Shown here: positions 48,129-57,092 of the stretch, piece after piece | Numbering within the stretch: position 1 is the first letter of the stretch | How the letters are laid out: each line of letters starts with the position of its first letter | NCBI RefSeq assembly: GCF_002355595.1 | Contig: NZ_AP017422.1 | Location: 1,178,001-1,242,000 of the forward strand | Origin: Filimonas lacunae | GTDB taxonomy: Bacteria; Bacteroidota; Bacteroidia; Chitinophagales; Chitinophagaceae | DNA: 64,000 nucleotides | Direction: 5' to 3' | The notes under the pieces: generated by a model | Told to the model about the DNA's origin: nothing | The model's database searches: none | Seen by the model: the letters and a program-made list of their open reading frames with translations, nothing else | Position numbers and translations under genes: made by a program

Positions 48129-49172
48129 ATGATGTATTTAAAAAAAAAGACGGCAGTGATAGCGTCTATGTTATGGCTGGTGCTATTGGCTAGCTGTTCG
48201 GCTCCGGGTAAAGAGAGCAATGGTACGGCTGACTATTTTGTTACAGATACAACTACTGTACAAACAGGCGGCGCTAAGATGGTACCCATCACTACTCGTA
48301 AAGGCGTATTCCATGTATGGACAAAACGCATTGGTAATAATCCCAACATAAAAGTGATGCTATTGTCTGGCGGACCTGGTTTTCCTCACGATTACCTGGA
48401 AGTGTTTGAAAGCTATTTCCCTGGTCAGGGAATTGAGTTTTATTATTATGATGAAATGGGTAATGGCAACAGTGACAAACCGGGTGATAGCAGCCGCTAC
48501 AATGTAGCCAGTGCTGTGGAGGAGTTGGAGCTGGTAAGGCAGGCACTACACCTGGATAAAGAAAACTTTTATCTGTTTGGTCATTCGTGGGGTGGTTTAT
48601 TAGCTATGGAGTACGCTGCGAAATACCAACGGCACCTGAAGGCGATCATTGTATCGAACATGGTAGCAAGCGGCCAGGAGTTTAACCGCTATATTCAACA
48701 AGTGCTGGTGAAAGAAATACCGAAGGTTGAGATGGATACCATCAATGCTATCTCTGCCAGAAACGATTATGGCAATCCGAAATATATGGAGCTTGTGATG
48801 AAGAATTTTTATGCGCAGCATATTTGCCGCATGCCATTGGAACAATGGCCTGAGCCTCTTAACAGGGCGCTTGGTAAATTGAATGCACCTTATTATATGG
48901 CTTTACAAGGCCCCAGTGAATTAGGTATTATTGGCAGTTTACGCAACTGGGATATAAGCACCCGATTAAAAGATATTACAATACCTGCACTGTTTATAGG
49001 TGCAAAATATGACGAAATGGATCCTGAACATATCAAGTGGATGAGCCAGCAAGTACAGCATGGACAGTTTTTATACTGTGCCAATGGTAGCCACCTCAGC
49101 ATGTACGATCAGCAGTCATTTTACATGAACGGCGTTATCCATTTTATAAAGGAGGTGAATAATACCCCTTAA
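48129..49172 (+). CDS. Proline iminopeptidase-like alpha/beta hydrolase, lipoprotein
   Basis: A 347-residue protein with lipobox LLASC (Cys23), so anchored in the envelope. The alpha/beta hydrolase part resembles proline iminopeptidase (peptidase S33): 'MLLSGGPGFPHDYLEVFESY' (GGPG motif), 'YYYDEMGNGNSDKP', nucleophile Ser in 'LFGHSWGGLLAMEYA', Asp in 'IGAKYDEMDPEH' and His in 'CANGSHLSMYD'. It likely removes N-terminal proline or similar residues from peptides outside the cytoplasm. It ends 5 bp before a perfect palindromic terminator. Confidence 0.87.
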   Translation: MMYLKKKTAVIASMLWLVLLASCSAPGKESNGTADYFVTDTTTVQTGGAKMVPITTRKGVFHVWTKRIGNNPNIKVMLLSGGPGFPHDYLEVFESYFPGQGIEFYYYDEMGNGNSDKPGDSSRYNVASAVEELELVRQALHLDKENFYLFGHSWGGLLAMEYAAKYQRHLKAIIVSNMVASGQEFNRYIQQVLVKEIPKVEMDTINAISARNDYGNPKYMELVMKNFYAQHICRMPLEQWPEPLNRALGKLNAPYYMALQGPSELGIIGSLRNWDISTRLKDITIPALFIGAKYDEMDPEHIKWMSQQVQHGQFLYCANGSHLSMYDQQSFYMNGVIHFIKEVNNTP

Positions 49173-49177
49173 TATAT

Positions 49178-49215
49178 AGTTAAAAGCCTTCGGATATATC
49201 CGAAGGCTTTTAACT
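49178..49215. terminator. Perfect 38-nt palindromic bidirectional terminator
   Basis: Arms 49178-49196 and 49197-49215 are perfectly complementary with no loop. The AAAA and TTTT sections within the arms supply T-runs in both directions, so it serves the plus-strand peptidase gene and the minus-strand operon ending at 49260. Confidence 0.85.
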
Positions 49216-49259
49216 AAAACGCTGCCTGAAGGGTTACACCGGTAAAAACATAATAAAAA

Positions 49260-49955
49260 TTAGTGTTTTAGCATCTCATGTGCATATTGAATGCCGATGC
49301 CATAGGCGCCACCATATTTTTTAATAAGATCGGTTACGCCTTTATAGGTTTCACTTCTGGCCCAGTCGCGTTGCAGTTCCAGTATGTATTGCATGGCTGT
49401 CATTGGTTTTACACCGGCCTGTATCATCCTGCTAATCGCCATGTCGTGCGCCTCTTTGCTAACGTCGCCGCAGGCATCGGTAATTACGTATACATCATAA
49501 CCATCTGCCTTAGCTGATAAAGCCGGCCCTACTATACACACACTTGTCCATAACCCGGCAAAAATGAGTTTCTTTTGATTTTTGGCGGTGATGGCTTTGT
49601 GCGCATTTACATCTTCCCAGCAATTCATCGTGGTTCTGTTGATATAACCAGTAGCGGGATAGAATTCTGTTATTTCACTAAAAACAGGACCGCTAAAGGA
49701 TTTGGCTGCAACAGTAGTTACCACGGTGGGTATGTTGAATATTTTGGATGAACCAGCTACAATTGCTGCATTACTACGCAATTCGGTAATGCTGATATTC
49801 TTTGTAGCAAAACCCATCTGACTTTGGTGATCTACCAGCACCAATGCATGATTGGTGGGTGTTAATAGTTCTGAAGAAGGTTTTTGGGAATAGCCCTGTA
49901 CGGAAATGGCTGCCATCATAAATAGGGTGGCCATCGATTGAATTGTCTTTCTCAT
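49260..49955 (-). CDS. Secreted isochorismatase-family cysteine hydrolase (YcaC-like)
   Basis: A 231-residue protein with signal peptide ('MATLFMMAAISVQGYSQ'). The isochorismatase-like fold is marked by 'ALVLVDHQSQMGFATKN' (catalytic Asp), Lys in 'NQKKLIFAGLWTSVCIVGPA' (cut here at 20 residues) and the nucleophilic Cys in TSVC, followed by 'VYVITDACGDVSKEAHDMAI'. YcaC-type hydrolases act on small amides or imides; most are cytoplasmic, so the export signal is unusual. Last gene of the minus-strand operon that begins at 52037, 46 bp after the DMT gene. Confidence 0.85.
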   Translation of the reverse strand: MRKTIQSMATLFMMAAISVQGYSQKPSSELLTPTNHALVLVDHQSQMGFATKNISITELRSNAAIVAGSSKIFNIPTVVTTVAAKSFSGPVFSEITEFYPATGYINRTTMNCWEDVNAHKAITAKNQKKLIFAGLWTSVCIVGPALSAKADGYDVYVITDACGDVSKEAHDMAISRMIQAGVKPMTAMQYILELQRDWARSETYKGVTDLIKKYGGAYGIGIQYAHEMLKH

Positions 49956-50001
49956 TATTGGAACTTTTAATGGAGCGTGTATAAATTGTTTGTTTGGTTT
50001 C

Positions 50002-50445
50002 TTAAAACTTTTCTACAATAGCAACTCCTGCAATGATCAATAGCACACCCAGGCCACGCCATACATTGATAGGGTGTGGTACTGCCACCAGGATGTTATA
50101 ATGATCTAGTAATACGGAGATGATCACCTGGCCGGCTACTACCAATCCAAACGTAAGCGCCATGCCTAATTTAGGAAGTGCCATCATGCTTGCGGTAATA
50201 AACAAAGCGCCAATGATACCGCCGCCTGTTATGGAAGTAATAGAACTGCCCTTCAACAGTTGCCAGGAAAGCGTTTCTTTGGTGAAGGGGATATAAATTG
50301 CCATAGCGATTGCGCCTACCATAAAACAGATCATAGAGGCGTATAGAGGGCTCGCCAATGACTTGGCGAGCTTTGCATTAAGGCCACCCTGTACAGGTAA
50401 CAGGGTGCCGCATAAGAAGATCAGCAGTAGCCAGACTATTCTCAT
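50002..50445 (-). CDS. DMT-family membrane transporter (YdcZ/DUF606 type)
   Basis: A 147-residue integral membrane protein with five hydrophobic helices, from 'IVWLLLIFLCGTLLPVQGGL' to 'WRGLGVLLIIAGVAIVEKF'. The 'PVQGGLNAKLA' stretch and length match YdcZ-type half-size transporters, which act as dimers. Its ATG overlaps the stop of the PNPOx-like gene by 4 bp, so translation is coupled. A role in export of a product handled by the operon is inferred; the substrate is unknown. Confidence 0.85.
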   Translation of the reverse strand: MRIVWLLLIFLCGTLLPVQGGLNAKLAKSLASPLYASMICFMVGAIAMAIYIPFTKETLSWQLLKGSSITSITGGGIIGALFITASMMALPKLGMALTFGLVVAGQVIISVLLDHYNILVAVPHPINVWRGLGVLLIIAGVAIVEKF

Positions 50446-51059
50446 GGTTTTGTTTTTTGTTTTATTTTTTCTATTTCTGCTTCCAATTGTGCAATGTATT
50501 CATGCTGTGATGCAAAGGCTTTATTGATCTCCTCCATGGTGTACCGGGGTGTTATGTGTTGCGGACAGTTCCAATCGTAGGCGGCTATCTCAAATACCAT
50601 CATTCTTTCCGGGCGAAACTGATACTCCTCCAGGTCAAGTTGTGCATACAGCGCAGGATCGTCTTCGAGTTCAACGATCCTGGCTTTGGCGTATAATTTC
50701 AATCTTGCTCTTGTCGGATAATCGACCATGATCAACGACACGTTGTTATTGGTAGCCAGGTTGCCCACAGTAATGTATTGGCCATTCCCTTTAAAATCAA
50801 TAATGCCCAATCGTTTTGTGTCCAGCACTTTAATAAATCCCCTGGGGCCTCCTCTATGTTGTATATAGGGATAGCCATTTTCACCAATGGTGGCTATGTA
50901 AAAACTATCTTGCCCTGAGATAAAAACAATCTCCTGCTCCGTCATGCCATCCACCTCACTTCTCTTTTCATGACGGGCATAGCTTTTACGGCTGCCTAGT
51001 TTTTCCTGCATGTCTTTCACCGCATCTGTAAATGCCAGGGATGCATAATTCATTGCCAT
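50442..51059 (-). CDS. Pyridoxamine 5'-phosphate oxidase-family flavoprotein
   Basis: A 205-residue cytoplasmic protein with the split-barrel flavin-binding fold: 'DSFYIATIGENGYPYIQHRG', 'GQYITVGNLATNNNVSLIMV' and 'ARLKLYAKARIVELEDDP'. Members bind FMN or F420 and reduce small molecules or act on B6 vitamers; this branch is not the biosynthetic PdxH. It lies between an Asp-nucleophile hydrolase (21 bp upstream) and the DMT transporter (4-bp overlap). Its C-terminal end is a short coiled coil ('ASQHEYIAQLEAEIEKIKQK'). Confidence 0.87.
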   Translation of the reverse strand: MAMNYASLAFTDAVKDMQEKLGSRKSYARHEKRSEVDGMTEQEIVFISGQDSFYIATIGENGYPYIQHRGGPRGFIKVLDTKRLGIIDFKGNGQYITVGNLATNNNVSLIMVDYPTRARLKLYAKARIVELEDDPALYAQLDLEEYQFRPERMMVFEIAAYDWNCPQHITPRYTMEEINKAFASQHEYIAQLEAEIEKIKQKTKP

Positions 51060-51080
51060 TTAACATTGCTTTTATTATAA

Positions 51081-52037
51081 TCAGGCATGCGCAGTATCCT
51101 TACCGGGGTCTTGCGCCAAAACCTTATCCCAGAGCGAATCGCCGCACTCGTCAGGTATAACTACGTCTTTACCTACTTTCCTGTCTAAGAAGTTCCGGAT
51201 GGTGGTTGTGATTTCATCGCCAAAACTTTCGAGCGCGAAATGCCCTGTTGGATATAAATGGAATTCAAGATTCTTTACATCTTTTTTAAATGCTTCTGCG
51301 CCAACGCCGGGAAAAATGTAATCGTCTTTACCATATACAATTAACATTTCAGGATTTTTTGTGCGCAGGTATTCCTGCCATTTGGGGTACTGTTTTACGT
51401 TATTCTGGTAATCGTAAAAGAGTTGAATTTGTATGTCATCATTTTCGGGGCGTTGTAGATGCCGTAAGTCAACCTCCCAGTTGTCGGGTGATATAACACT
51501 GGCATCCGGCACATGATGGGTGTATTGCCATTTCAAACCATCGGGGCTATGAAATGCCTGGCAAGCCTTGATGGCATCCTGATCATTACGATTTTTCCAA
51601 AGGGCTTTAATAGGGTCCCAAAAGGTTTCTAATCCTTCTTCATAGCAACAGCCATTTTGTACAATAATTGTTTCTATCCTGTCGGGATGTTTAGAGGCAA
51701 TAGTCCAGCCAACGGGAGCGCCATAGTCCATCAGGTATACACTAAACTTTTCAATGTTGAGGTGCTCCAGCAATGCTTCCATGATTTTGGCATAGTTGGC
51801 AAAACTGTATTCAAAATCGGCCATAAGAGGTTGCTCGCTTCTGCCGTAACCGGGATAGTCCGGGGCAATCAGGTGATACTTATCTGACAGATCATTGATC
51901 AGGTTGCGGTACATATGCGATGATGTTGGATAGCCATGCAACAAGAATAATACGGGTGCATCTGCTGGCCCTGCTTCTCTGTAGAAAATATCTACTCCAT
52001 TAATCTTTACTACATGGTAGTGTGTTTTGTTCTTCAT
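51081..52037 (-). CDS. Alpha/beta hydrolase with Asp nucleophile, first gene of the detoxification-type operon
   Basis: 318 residues from ATG 52037 (the open frame to 52067 adds ten poorly fitting residues). Same architecture as the protein at 47104-47958: 'LLHGYPTSSHMYRNL', nucleophile Asp104 in 'YLMDYGAPVGW', acid in 'VYGKDDYIFPG', and His in 'YPTGHFALESFGDE'. The Asp nucleophile places it with epoxide hydrolase/haloalkane dehalogenase-like enzymes. It has a C-terminal extension of about 25 residues that its paralogue lacks. It leads a four-gene operon with the PNPOx-like protein, DMT transporter and isochorismatase-family hydrolase. Confidence 0.86.
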   Translation of the reverse strand: MKNKTHYHVVKINGVDIFYREAGPADAPVLFLLHGYPTSSHMYRNLINDLSDKYHLIAPDYPGYGRSEQPLMADFEYSFANYAKIMEALLEHLNIEKFSVYLMDYGAPVGWTIASKHPDRIETIIVQNGCCYEEGLETFWDPIKALWKNRNDQDAIKACQAFHSPDGLKWQYTHHVPDASVISPDNWEVDLRHLQRPENDDIQIQLFYDYQNNVKQYPKWQEYLRTKNPEMLIVYGKDDYIFPGVGAEAFKKDVKNLEFHLYPTGHFALESFGDEITTTIRNFLDRKVGKDVVIPDECGDSLWDKVLAQDPGKDTAHA

Positions 52038-52239
52038 TGTGTTTGTTTTCAACAAAACTCTCATCATTCACTTGATTTATAAAATCACTGTAGTAATCAG
52101 TAGTATCAAAAATGTAATAGCTGTGCAGGTGTCTATTAAAATTTTAAGAGGATCATTCAACCAGGTTATTTGTTTGATGATGGTTAGTTGCTCAATTTTA
52201 TACTGTAATATTTTTATAACTATTATTAATGTAAACATT

Positions 52240-53049
52240 ATGAATGCAAAGTATTTAGTAGCAGGAATAACCGGAACGGCGCTGGCGGCTATGAGCTTGT
52301 CCGTTATGTCCTTCGTAAACGCCCCTAAAAAAGTGATGTCTTCTAATGAAAGCGACAAGCCAACGATCGTACTGGTTCATGGCGCTTTTGCTGATGGTTC
52401 ATCCTGGAATAAAGTGATACCCATTTTGCAGAAAAAAGGATACCGGGTAATGGCTGTTCAAAACCCACTAACCTCCTTAAACGATGATGTGGCCTTTGTG
52501 GAACGCGCGATAGCAGAGGCTCCGGGAAAGGTGATATTGGTAGGGCATTCATGGGGAGGTGTAGTTATTACCCAGGCTGGTAATAACGAAAAAGTAAAAT
52601 CATTGGTGTATGTAGCGGCTTATGCGCCGGGAGAGGGGCAGAGTGTGGAAAGCATTAGCAGGGATGCGCACGAAGCAAGAAAAATTCCTAATGTGCCGGG
52701 GTTAGCAGACCCGATCGTAACGGATGGTTATATCCGGCTTAAAGAAGAAACGGTTATCAACCATTTTGCACAGGATCTTCCACAGCAGGAGGCAAAGATT
52801 ATTGCAGCAGGACAAGGGCGTTTTCATGTTAGTACTATAGGCGCCAAAGTGTCAAATCCTGCATGGAAAAACAAGCCAAGTTATTTCATCGTGTCGGATA
52901 ATGATCATATGATATCGCCACAGTTGGAAACCGAAATGGCAGAGAACATTCATGCCACCACCTATCACCTTGCTGCAAGTCACGTAGCCATGCTTTCAAA
53001 ACCTGAAAAAGTTGCTGAAGTGATTCTTACTGCGGCGCAAAAGGAATAA
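52240..53049 (+). CDS. Exported alpha/beta hydrolase (Ser nucleophile)
   Basis: 269 residues from ATG 52240; the frame is open back to 52027, but that part is AT-rich promoter sequence divergent from the operon at 52037. A hydrophobic N-terminus (YLVAGITGTALAAMSLSVMS) looks like a signal peptide. Catalytic parts: 'PTIVLVHGAFADGSSW', nucleophile Ser104 in 'LVGHSWGGVV', and His in 'AASHVAMLSKPEKV'. The family resembles small esterases/lipases of the salicylate-methylesterase type. Its 3' end overlaps the convergent ABM gene by 23 bp. Confidence 0.87.
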   Translation: MNAKYLVAGITGTALAAMSLSVMSFVNAPKKVMSSNESDKPTIVLVHGAFADGSSWNKVIPILQKKGYRVMAVQNPLTSLNDDVAFVERAIAEAPGKVILVGHSWGGVVITQAGNNEKVKSLVYVAAYAPGEGQSVESISRDAHEARKIPNVPGLADPIVTDGYIRLKEETVINHFAQDLPQQEAKIIAAGQGRFHVSTIGAKVSNPAWKNKPSYFIVSDNDHMISPQLETEMAENIHATTYHLAASHVAMLSKPEKVAEVILTAAQKE

Positions 53050-53668
53050 GGTGATGATACCCTTTTTCAAAGGGCGGTTCTTTTATAGACGTTTGCAGGA
53101 ATATTAATACAGGTTGAAGCGCCGGCTCCTGCAGGTGATACCGGAATGTATCCCAGTCGCGGAATTGCTTACACACTACAAACCTGGTTTTGTTGTTAAT
53201 TACCTGGCTAAGCTGATAAAATAGTACACCGGGAGCTTCCTGTAACACTGGTGCCAGGTTACGGTTGATGGATATGAATTGTTTTTCAGTGCCGGCCTTT
53301 ACGTCTATAAACAGCATAATGGTTAACGCATCCTGGTTTACTTCTTTGGAAAACGACTCCAGTTCTTTTACAAAAGTAGTTTCAGGTGGCGATGATAAGC
53401 CCATCTTTGTGAAAGCACCGACGGCCTTTGCGTCGGTGCTCTTTTTATTTTGCTTATAGAAGGTATGACTGCTCCATCTTTCTACAATCCACATGATACA
53501 CGCATCACCTCTTTCATAATAGGCGGCTGACATTATGTTTCCCTCCTTCGTGGCAGCAATACGCACATACTCGTCCAATACTTCCAGAAACCTGTTCTGC
53601 CAGGCAGTTTTTACATGATATTGGGTTAACACCATTATGGATGTTTTCCATGTTTGTTGCATTTTCAT
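53027..53668 (-). CDS. Tandem antibiotic-biosynthesis-monooxygenase (ABM) domain protein
   Basis: A 213-residue cytoplasmic protein with two ABM-like ferredoxin folds. Domain 1 (residues 10-95) has 'WQNRFLEVLDEYVRIAATKE' and 'GDACIMWIVERWSSHTFYKQ'; domain 2 (residues 112-205) has 'VKAGTEKQFISINRNLAPVL' and 'TRFVVCKQFRDWDTFRYHLQ'. ABM proteins such as YgiN act on quinols or bind haem-like cofactors; usual members have one domain and dimerise, so this is a built-in dimer. Convergent with the exported hydrolase gene and divergent from the sigma-54 regulator. Confidence 0.82.
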   Translation of the reverse strand: MKMQQTWKTSIMVLTQYHVKTAWQNRFLEVLDEYVRIAATKEGNIMSAAYYERGDACIMWIVERWSSHTFYKQNKKSTDAKAVGAFTKMGLSSPPETTFVKELESFSKEVNQDALTIMLFIDVKAGTEKQFISINRNLAPVLQEAPGVLFYQLSQVINNKTRFVVCKQFRDWDTFRYHLQEPALQPVLIFLQTSIKEPPFEKGYHHLIPFAPQ

Positions 53669-53868
53669 TGCAGTAGAGATTAAGAAGGCCCATTGTGCCT
53701 GACGGGTAAAGTTGCTGATTAATTGTGCGGCAGAGAAATTAGCACAGTAATAGTGACAAGTATTATTTTAATAAGGAAAGGGCGCAAAGAGGGTGTTTTT
53801 TTTATTTTAAAAACTTAGTGAAGCGTAGTTTTGTTATGTGCGATTATTTTAATATAATAGCTACTGTC

Positions 53869-55821
53869 ATGAAGAAAAAGGTACTTATTGTAGAAGATGA
53901 ATTTATTGTAGCAAGTAATTTAAGGCTGGTATTACTGCGATCCGATTATGAAATAATTGGTATAGCTACCTCTGCCGACGAGGCGGAAGCGTATTTACAA
54001 AAAAAACTGCCTGATATTGTTTTGCTTGATATCAGCTTACAGGGGGAACGCTCCGGTATTGATATTGCCCGGAAGCTACAATCGAAACGTATCGTATTTA
54101 TATACCTGTCGGCCAATTCAAGTCAAAGGGTATTGGAAGAGGCAAAGGCAACAGAGCCATATGGATTCCTGGTGAAGCCATTCAGGAAAAAAGACTTATT
54201 GATCATGTTAGATATTGCCTGGTATCGTTATGTTAATAGTATTGAAACAAAAACAAACCAGGAAACACTTTTACAGAAGCAACTAACAGCCATCAGTGAA
54301 GAAAATATAGATGGTCAGCAACAATTGCTGAAGATGGCCAGAATTATGCAGTCTTATATACCCTTCGATCTTATGATGTCTGGTAGCAGACCTCTTAATA
54401 CAGCACAATTTAACGATAAGGGATATTTGCGTATCGGGTTTGATGAATACCAGTTTATTGAGGAAACAGCATTGCTTGCCATTACCAATTTGAAGAAAAC
54501 AGCGTTGTCTGTTATTCTCGCAAACACTCATACGGATATCAATACAATCATTTATAACAGTGAATCAGCCAGAGAGAAGGCGAATATTCCTTCTCTTCAA
54601 AAAACATTGACCGAAACGTTCAGTTTACAATCCTATCTGGTGTTTCCTGTTGTTTTAAGCAATGGGCAATTCTTTCACTATTTTTTTTATAGTCGTCAGC
54701 AGCATATCCATACCAATGAGCATATTGCTTTACTCAACGATTTGAGAACCTGTTTAGTGGCATTGGCTGAAAAAATAATTTACGGAGCAGCTACGCCAGG
54801 TTTGATACAAAAGGTGGGTGTTATAAGAAACCAGCAGGGAGCATCGGTGAATTATCCGGAGTTCCGGGGTGTTATTGGTAATCATCATTTACTGCTGAGC
54901 GCGTTGGATCTTGCTGCCCAGGTTGCTCCTTACAATACATCCGTATTAATTCTTGGAGAAAGTGGTACCGGAAAAGAAAAACTAGCCCAGGCCATTCATT
55001 TATTATCGCCAAGAAAAAATGCCCCCTACATAAAAGTAAATTGTGCTGCTATTCCGGCTACGTTAATAGAGTCGGAATTGTTTGGTCACGAAAAAGGCGC
55101 ATTCACTGGCGCCATAGAAAAAAGAAAAGGAAAATTTGAACAGGCTGAGGGAGGAACGATTTTTCTGGATGAGATTGGAGAGCTTTCCCTGGAAATGCAG
55201 GTAAAGATTCTGCGTTTTTTACAGGAAAAGGAAATTCAATGCGTAGGCGGTAATTCGCTTATAAAAGTAAATGTTCGGGTGGTAGCTGCTACAAACCGTA
55301 ATCTTGAGAAGGCGATTGCTGAAGGGAATTTTCGGCTTGATCTGTATTACCGCCTCAATGTTTTTCCTATTACATTGCCTTCATTGAAAGAGCGTAAAAG
55401 TGATATAAAAGAGCTGGCTGTTTATTTTGCGGAGAAGTATTGCAGGGAGTTTAATAAACCGTTTTACGGTATTGCTGCCTCTATGATGGAAGAGATGACG
55501 GCTTATCACTGGCCGGGAAATATCAGGGAACTGGAGAACGTTATCGAACAGTCGGCCGTTCTCAACGATGGTCAATCGAAATTAGAACTGAAACGAAAGC
55601 TTACAGACAGGAATGCTTTACCTGTTTCAAAGGTGATTAAAACATTGGAAGATGTGAAGACCGCTAAGGATGAAACCGAGCGGGAATACATTATTTCGAT
55701 ACTCAGAAAAGCAGATGGCCGTGTCCGTGGTGTAAATGGGGCGGCACAATTAATGGATATCAAGCCTACGACACTGGAATCTAAAATGATCAGGCTGAAT
55801 ATCAGACGGGAAGATCTGTAA
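53869..55821 (+). CDS. Sigma-54-dependent response regulator (REC - linker/GAF-like - AAA+ - Fis-type HTH)
   Basis: 650 residues from ATG 53869, which begins at the receiver domain (MKKKVLIVEDEFIVASN). Phosphoacceptor Asp54 is in 'PDIVLLDISLQGE'. A central region of about residues 190-300 is GAF-like. The AAA+ domain has Walker A 'GESGTGKE' (363-370), the sigma-54-contact loop GAFTGA (410-415) and 'GTIFLDEIGEL'. The Fis-type HTH is at the end ('GAAQLMDIKPTTLESKMI'). It activates sigma-54 promoters after phosphorylation. No kinase is adjacent; a TPR histidine kinase lies at 57093. Confidence 0.94.
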   Translation: MKKKVLIVEDEFIVASNLRLVLLRSDYEIIGIATSADEAEAYLQKKLPDIVLLDISLQGERSGIDIARKLQSKRIVFIYLSANSSQRVLEEAKATEPYGFLVKPFRKKDLLIMLDIAWYRYVNSIETKTNQETLLQKQLTAISEENIDGQQQLLKMARIMQSYIPFDLMMSGSRPLNTAQFNDKGYLRIGFDEYQFIEETALLAITNLKKTALSVILANTHTDINTIIYNSESAREKANIPSLQKTLTETFSLQSYLVFPVVLSNGQFFHYFFYSRQQHIHTNEHIALLNDLRTCLVALAEKIIYGAATPGLIQKVGVIRNQQGASVNYPEFRGVIGNHHLLLSALDLAAQVAPYNTSVLILGESGTGKEKLAQAIHLLSPRKNAPYIKVNCAAIPATLIESELFGHEKGAFTGAIEKRKGKFEQAEGGTIFLDEIGELSLEMQVKILRFLQEKEIQCVGGNSLIKVNVRVVAATNRNLEKAIAEGNFRLDLYYRLNVFPITLPSLKERKSDIKELAVYFAEKYCREFNKPFYGIAASMMEEMTAYHWPGNIRELENVIEQSAVLNDGQSKLELKRKLTDRNALPVSKVIKTLEDVKTAKDETEREYIISILRKADGRVRGVNGAAQLMDIKPTTLESKMIRLNIRREDL

Positions 55822-55871
55822 CCCCGAAAATATAGTGGGGTTGCAATTGCGAACTCCGATATTTTCGGAGT
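55821..55871 (+). other. Two alternative hairpins after the sigma-54 regulator
   Basis: ACTCCGA/TCGGAGT (55853-55871) forms a terminator-like stem, and ACCCC/GGGGT (55821-55841) another. They compete with a longer pairing of CCGAAAATAT (55824-55833) with ATATTTTCGG (55859-55868). No long T-run follows, so termination strength is uncertain. Confidence 0.4.
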
Positions 55872-56039
55872 GTACTTTAATTTCTGTATCATACTGTTTT
55901 ATCCTTTTTTGTCTACAGGTAGTTTGTTTTCATTGTTTTGTATATTTTGGTTTTTATTATTATGTTGTTTGTTGATAAATGGCATTCAAATGGTTTGATG
56001 TGGGCTGTTCAGCAACAGTCACCTTAAAAATCTTACACC

Positions 56040-56936
56040 ATGTTGAATTTGGAATGGTTCAGAACATTTAAAGCCGTTTACGAAACAGGAAACCTGTCTA
56101 CAGCAGCGCAACTGCTCTTTATTTCTCAACCCGGTGTAAGTGTGCACTTAAATTCGCTGGAAGCGTATACAGGCTACCGCCTGTTTGAACGTGTAGCCAG
56201 GAAGATGCTGCCTACAGAACGGGGCACCATCCTGTATAATTGTATAATAGAGCCTATTCATCAACTGGAAGCAGCGGAAGAGTCTTTTCACCGAAATTCC
56301 AAGGTGGACAAGCCTACGATTAGTGTAGGTATGGGGCTTGAAATATTTAAATATTCGCTGGAAGAGCACCTTGCAGAATTGCCTTTCAACCTGGTACTGC
56401 GGTTTGGAGAATACCGGCAGATAGTACAGGAATTGGATACGGGAAAGCTTGACCTGATATTGACCCCTCAAAAAGGAAATCAGAGCAACCTGGAATATAT
56501 ACCTTTTACAAAAGAGCGGATTATCCTGATCTGTGGCAATGAAACAGATACCATAACATTGGATGCGCTGCTATTAGCCGATGAAAGAATGGCCATCAGG
56601 GAATGGTTGAAAGCGCAGATCTGGTACACTACAGCGGCTGATATGGAGCATCTTCAGCATTTCTGGATGGCGAATTTTGGTTGCCTGCCAGATCTGAAGC
56701 CCAATTATATAGTGCCTAATTTCTCTTCTATACTACGTTGCCTGAGTAATGGCAAAGGTTTCGCTGTAATACCGGATTTCCTTGCCAAAAAGGAGTTGGC
56801 GCTTCAATTGGTAAAGCTGGCATGGGAGGGAAGTCCGTACGTGGAAAACATCCTGCATTTCGGCAAACGAAAAAAGACGATATACTCCAATGAGATCCGG
56901 CAACTGGAACAAATTTTGGCCAGTAACTGGTATTAA
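56040..56936 (+). CDS. LysR-family transcriptional regulator
   Basis: A 298-residue LysR protein: N-terminal winged helix 'FRTFKAVYETGNLSTAAQLL' with 'FISQPGVSVHLNSLEAYTGY', and a C-terminal periplasmic-binding-protein-like effector domain ('GKLDLILTPQKGNQ', 'LSNGKGFAVIPDFLAKKELA'). LysR proteins usually regulate a divergent gene and their own; here the upstream gene is co-directional and the next gene is a kinase 156 bp downstream, so the target is not obvious. The effector is unknown. Confidence 0.92.
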   Translation: MLNLEWFRTFKAVYETGNLSTAAQLLFISQPGVSVHLNSLEAYTGYRLFERVARKMLPTERGTILYNCIIEPIHQLEAAEESFHRNSKVDKPTISVGMGLEIFKYSLEEHLAELPFNLVLRFGEYRQIVQELDTGKLDLILTPQKGNQSNLEYIPFTKERIILICGNETDTITLDALLLADERMAIREWLKAQIWYTTAADMEHLQHFWMANFGCLPDLKPNYIVPNFSSILRCLSNGKGFAVIPDFLAKKELALQLVKLAWEGSPYVENILHFGKRKKTIYSNEIRQLEQILASNWY

Positions 56937-57092
56937 AGCTACTACCAAAGGTTTTGCGTCCGTATACTCCCTGCTTTATCAAAAGCTGTACAGGACTGAG
57001 AACGTAGCTATTATAGGACGAGTCAGTTGATCTATTCATTGACCTGAATGAACCAAATTGGAAACTTAGTACAGACGCCCTAAATTGGCATT

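Noticed and set aside
52027-52239. N-terminal extension of the exported alpha/beta hydrolase
   Set aside because: It would overlap the divergent hydrolase gene and is AT-rich non-coding-like sequence; ATG 52240 gives a proper signal peptide.
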